Part shown: piece by piece, positions 60,501 through 64,000 of the stretch
Layout of the letters: each line of letters starts with the position of its first letter
Position numbering within the stretch: the stretch's first letter is position 1
Assembly (NCBI GenBank): GCA_964036275.1
Contig: OZ038435.1
Span: 16,876,270-16,940,269, forward strand
DNA from: Litoditis marina
Taxonomy: Eukaryota > Nematoda > Chromadorea > Rhabditida > Rhabditidae
DNA length: 64,000 nt
Direction of reading: 5' to 3'
Notes under the pieces: model-generated
What the model was told of the DNA's origin: nothing
Database searches by the model: none
What the model saw: only the letters and a program-made list of their open reading frames with translations
Translations under genes and position numbers: made by a program

Positions 60501-63500
60501 TCTCTCTCTATTCTGCCCCTACTCCAGTAAGGGCTTCCAAAAATTGTTCTCTAGGTCTTACAAAGACCTTGAATCTATTTAAATGGTTCGAATCTGTTCT
60601 GTGAATAGTCAGGTCGTTCCTATTTCTGTCGTATTTAGTATAGGTGAGGGGGAAACTGTCTGTCCCCCTGCGTCTCTCTCTTTTCCATTGTCTCTCTCTA
60701 TTCTGCCCCTACTCCAGTAAGGGTTTCCAAAAATTGTTCTCTAGGTCTTACAAAGACCTTGAATCTATTTAAATGGTTCGAAACTGTTCTGTGAATAGTC
60801 AGGTCTGTTCCTATTTCTGTCGTATTTAGTATAGGTGAGGGGGAAACTGTCTGTCCCCCCTTCGTCTCTCTCTTTTCCATTGTCTCTCTCTATTCTGCCC
60901 CTACTCCAGTAAGGGCTTCCAAAAATTGTTCTCTAGGTCTTACAAAGACCTTGAATCTATTTAAATGGTTCGAATCTGTTCTGTGAATAGTCAGGTCGTT
61001 CCTATCTTGGTCGTATTTAGTATAGGTGAGGGGGAAACTGTCTGTCCCCCTTCGTCTCTCTCTTTTCCATTGCCTCTCTCTATTCTGCCCCTACTCCAGT
61101 AAGGGCTTCCAAAAATTGTTCTCTAGGTCTTACAAAGACCTTGAATCTATTTAAATGGTTCGAATCTGTTCTGTGAATAGTCAGGTCGTTCCTATCTTGG
61201 TCGTATTTAGTATAGGTGAGGGGGAAACTGTCTGTCCTCCCTGCGTCTCTCTCTTTTCCATTGTCTCTCTCTATTCTGCCCCTACTCCAGTAAGGGCTTC
61301 CAAAAATTGTTCTCTAGGTCTTACAAAGACCTTGAATCTATTTAAATGGTTCGAATCTGTTCTGTGAATAGTCAGGTCGTTCCTATCTTGGTCGTATTTA
61401 GTATAGGTGAGGGGGAAACTGTCTGTCCCCCTTCGTCTCTCTCTTTTCCATTGCCTCTCTCTATTCTGCCCCTACTCCAGTAAGGGCTTCCAAAAATTGT
61501 TCTCTAGGTCTTACAAAGACCTTGAATCTATTTAAATGGTTCGAATCTGTTCTGTGAATAGTCAGGTCGTTCCTATCTTGGTCGTATTTAGTATAGGTGA
61601 GGGGGAAACTGTCTGTCCTCCCTGCGTCTCTCTCTTTTCCATTGTCTCTCTCTATTCTGCCCCTACTCCAGTAAGGGCTTCCAAAAATTGTTCTCTGGGT
61701 CTTACAAAGACCTTGAATCTATTTAAATGGTTCGAAACTGTTCTGTGAATAGTCAGGTCTGTTCCTATTTCTGTCGTATTTAGTATAGGTGAGGGGGAAA
61801 CTGTCTGTCCCCCTGCGTCTCTCTCTTTTCCATTGTCTCTCTCTATTCTGCCCCTACTCCAGTAAGGGCTTCCAAAAATTGTTCTCTAGGTCTTACAAAG
61901 ACCTTGAATCTATTTAAATGGTTCGAAACTGTTCTGTGAATAGTCAGGTCTGTTCCTATTTCTGTCGTATTTAGTATAGGTGAGGGGGAAACTGTCTGTC
62001 CCCCTTCGTCTCTCTCTTTTCCATTGCCTCTCTCTATTCTGCCCCTACTCCAGTAAGGGCTTCCAAAAATTGTTCTCTAGGTCTTACAAAGACCTTGAAT
62101 CTATTTAAATGGTTCGAATCTGTTCTGTGAATAGTCAGGTCGTTCCTATCTTGGTCGTATTTAGTATAGGTGAGGGGGAAACTGTCTGTCCTCCCTGCGT
62201 CTCTCTCTTTTCCATTGTCTCTCTCTATTCTGCCCCTACTCCAGTAAGGGCTTCCAAAAATTGTTCTCTGGGTCTTACAAAGACCTTGAATCTATTTAAA
62301 TGGTTCGAAACTGTTCTGTGAATAGTCAGGTCTGTTCCTATTTCTGTCGTATTTAGTATAGGTGAGGGGGAAACTGTCTGTCCTCCCTGCGTCTCTCTCT
62401 TTTCCATTGTCTCTCTCTATTCTGCCCCTACTCCAGTAAGGGCTTCCAAAAATTGTTCTCTAGGTCTTACAAAGACCTTGAATCTATTTAAATGGTTCGA
62501 ATCTGTTCTGTGAATAGTCAGGTCGTTCCTATTTCTGTCGTATTTAGTATAGGTGAGGGGGAAACTGTCTGTCCCCCTGCGTCTCTCTCTTTTCCATTGT
62601 CTCTCTCTATTCTGCCCCTACTCCAGTAAGGACTTCCAAAAATTGTTCTCTAGGTCTTACCAAGACCTTGAATCTATTTAAATGGTTCGAATCTGTTCTG
62701 TGAATAGTCAGGTCGTTCCTATTTCTGTCGTATTTAGTATAGGTGAGGGGGAAACTGTCTGTCCCCCTGCGTCTCTCTCTTTTCCATTGTCTCTCTCTAT
62801 TCTGCCCCTACTCCAGTAAGGGTTTCCAAAAATTGTTCTCTAGGTCTTACAAAGACCTTGAATCTATTTAAATGGTTCGAAACTGTTCTGTGAATAGTCA
62901 GGTCTGTTCCTATTTCTGTCGTATTTAGTATAGGTGAGGGGGAAACTGTCTGTCCCCCCTTCGTCTCTCTCTTTTCCATTGTCTCTCTCTATTCTGCCCC
63001 TACTCCAGTAAGGGCTTCCAAAAATTGTTCTCTAGGTCTTACAAAGACCTTGAATCTATTTAAATGGTTCGAATCTGTTCTGTGAATAGTCAGGTCGTTC
63101 CTATCTTGGTCGTATTTAGTATAGGTGAGGGGGAAACTGTCTGTCCCCCTTCGTCTCTCTCTTTTCCATTGCCTCTCTCTATTCTGCCCCTACTCCAGTA
63201 AGGGCTTCCAAAAATTGTTCTCTAGGTCTTACAAAGACCTTGAATCTATTTAAATGGTTCGAATCTGTTCTGTGAATAGTCAGGTCGTTCCTATCTTGGT
63301 CGTATTTAGTATAGGTGAGGGGGAAACTGTCTGTCCTCCCTGCGTCTCTCTCTTTTCCATTGTCTCTCTCTATTCTGCCCCTACTCCAGTAAGGGCTTCC
63401 AAAAATTGTTCTCTGGGTCTTACAAAGACCTTGAATCTATTTAAATGGTTCGAAACTGTTCTGTGAATAGTCAGGTCTGTTCCTATTTCTGTCGTATTTA

Positions 63501-64000
63501 GTATAGGTGAGGGGGAAACTGTCTGTCCCCCTGCGTCTCTCTCTTTTCCATTGTCTCTCTCTATTCTGCCCCTACTCCAGTAAGGGCTTCCAAAAATTGT
63601 TCTCTAGGTCTTACAAAGACCTTGAATCTATTTAAATGGTTCGAAACTGTTCTGTGAATAGTCAGGTCTGTTCCTATTTCTGTCGTATTTAGTATAGGTG
63701 AGGGGGAAACTGTCTGTCCCCCTTCGTCTCTCTCTTTTCCATTGCCTCTCTCTATTCTGCCCCTACTCCAGTAAGGGCTTCCAAAAATTGTTCTCTAGGT
63801 CTTACAAAGACCTTGAATCTATTTAAATGGTTCGAATCTGTTCTGTGAATAGTCAGGTCGTTCCTATCTTGGTCGTATTTAGTATAGGTGAGGGGGAAAC
63901 TGTCTGTCCTCCCTGCGTCTCTCTCTTTTCCATTGTCTCTCTCTATTCTGCCCCTACTCCAGTAAGGGCTTCCAAAAATTGTTCTCTGGGTCTTACAAAG
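54555..64000. repeat. 191-bp satellite array with higher-order repeats
   Basis: About 50 head-to-tail copies of a monomer of about 191 bp. Landmarks in each are CTCTCTTTTCCATTG, CTACTCCAGTAAGG, the small palindrome AGGTCTTACAAAGACCT, CTATTTAAATGG, GTGAATAGTCAGG and GTATAGGTGAGGGGGAAACTG. Two main monomer types differ at GAATCTG...CGTTCCTATCTTGG versus GAAACTG...CTGTTCCTATTTCTG. Variant combinations recur at multiples of the monomer, for example 763 bp (four monomers; 58674, 59437, 60200) and 1718 bp (nine monomers; 56383 and 58101, 56956 and 58674), so higher-order units were amplified. The first copies (54555-55600) are more irregular. The array reaches the window end. Its 60- and 70-codon frames are not genes. 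Confidence 0.95.

Noticed and set aside
56383..63466. Many identical 60- and 70-codon frames
   Set aside because: They are the same two frames repeated in each satellite monomer and have no coding character.
54555..64000. CRISPR-like regular repeat
   Set aside because: Whole 191-bp monomers are tandemly repeated with no unique spacers, in a eukaryotic intron-rich genome. It is a satellite.

Overview
The window is eukaryotic nuclear DNA, most likely from a nematode. The genes are split into many short exons with GT donors and mostly TTTCAG-like acceptors. Recognisable proteins include a U2AF large subunit (UAF-1), RAB-18, a CK1/TTBK-type kinase of the nematode-expanded kind and an NRF-6-type acyltransferase. 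rab-18 lies directly upstream of uaf-1 on the same strand; I recall this pair as an operon in Caenorhabditis. The species cannot be named from the sequence alone.

Layout. 1-6660: a Penelope-like retroelement on the minus strand, with its GIY-YIG endonuclease ORF upstream of the reverse transcriptase (permuted, Naiad-like order). It sits in head-to-tail tandem with a 5'-truncated copy, and both are embedded in GA-rich microsatellite. 6660-10680: gene-poor DNA with diverged repeats. 10883-11778 (+): a 97-residue SAM-domain protein like Aveugle/SAMD10/12. 12932-22062 (+): a nine-exon F-box-like protein of 354 residues; two of its introns carry 1.4-1.7 kb inverted repeats that bracket exons 3-4. 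23579-30575 (-): U2AF65 (484 residues, 12 exons). 31281-33758 (-): RAB-18 (208 residues, 6 exons). 34204-37275 (+): a small coiled-coil protein (151 residues) divergent from rab-18. 37670-44037 (-): a CK1/TTBK-type kinase (347 residues, 12 exons), preceded at 44560-47899 by five phase-compatible exons that are either its N-terminal extension or an upstream gene. 51156-54428 (+): the 5' part of an NRF domain/acyltransferase-3 gene. 54555-64000: about 50 copies of a 191-bp satellite monomer with higher-order structure, running off the window and probably lying in an intron of the NRF-like gene.

Three themes stand out. Introns are crowded with MITEs, SINEs and fold-back repeats, several placed within about 25 bp of a splice site; one TTAA-flanked MITE supplies part of a 3' splice site. 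Small tandem duplications of exon ends together with their splice sites recur in at least four places. The U2AF65 gene carries a cluster of seven 3'-splice-site-like motifs within 170 nt of one intron, like the alternative exon I recall from C. elegans uaf-1, which suggests autoregulation.

All multi-exon models were assembled by eye from splice consensus, reading phase and protein family resemblance. No transcript evidence or database search was available.
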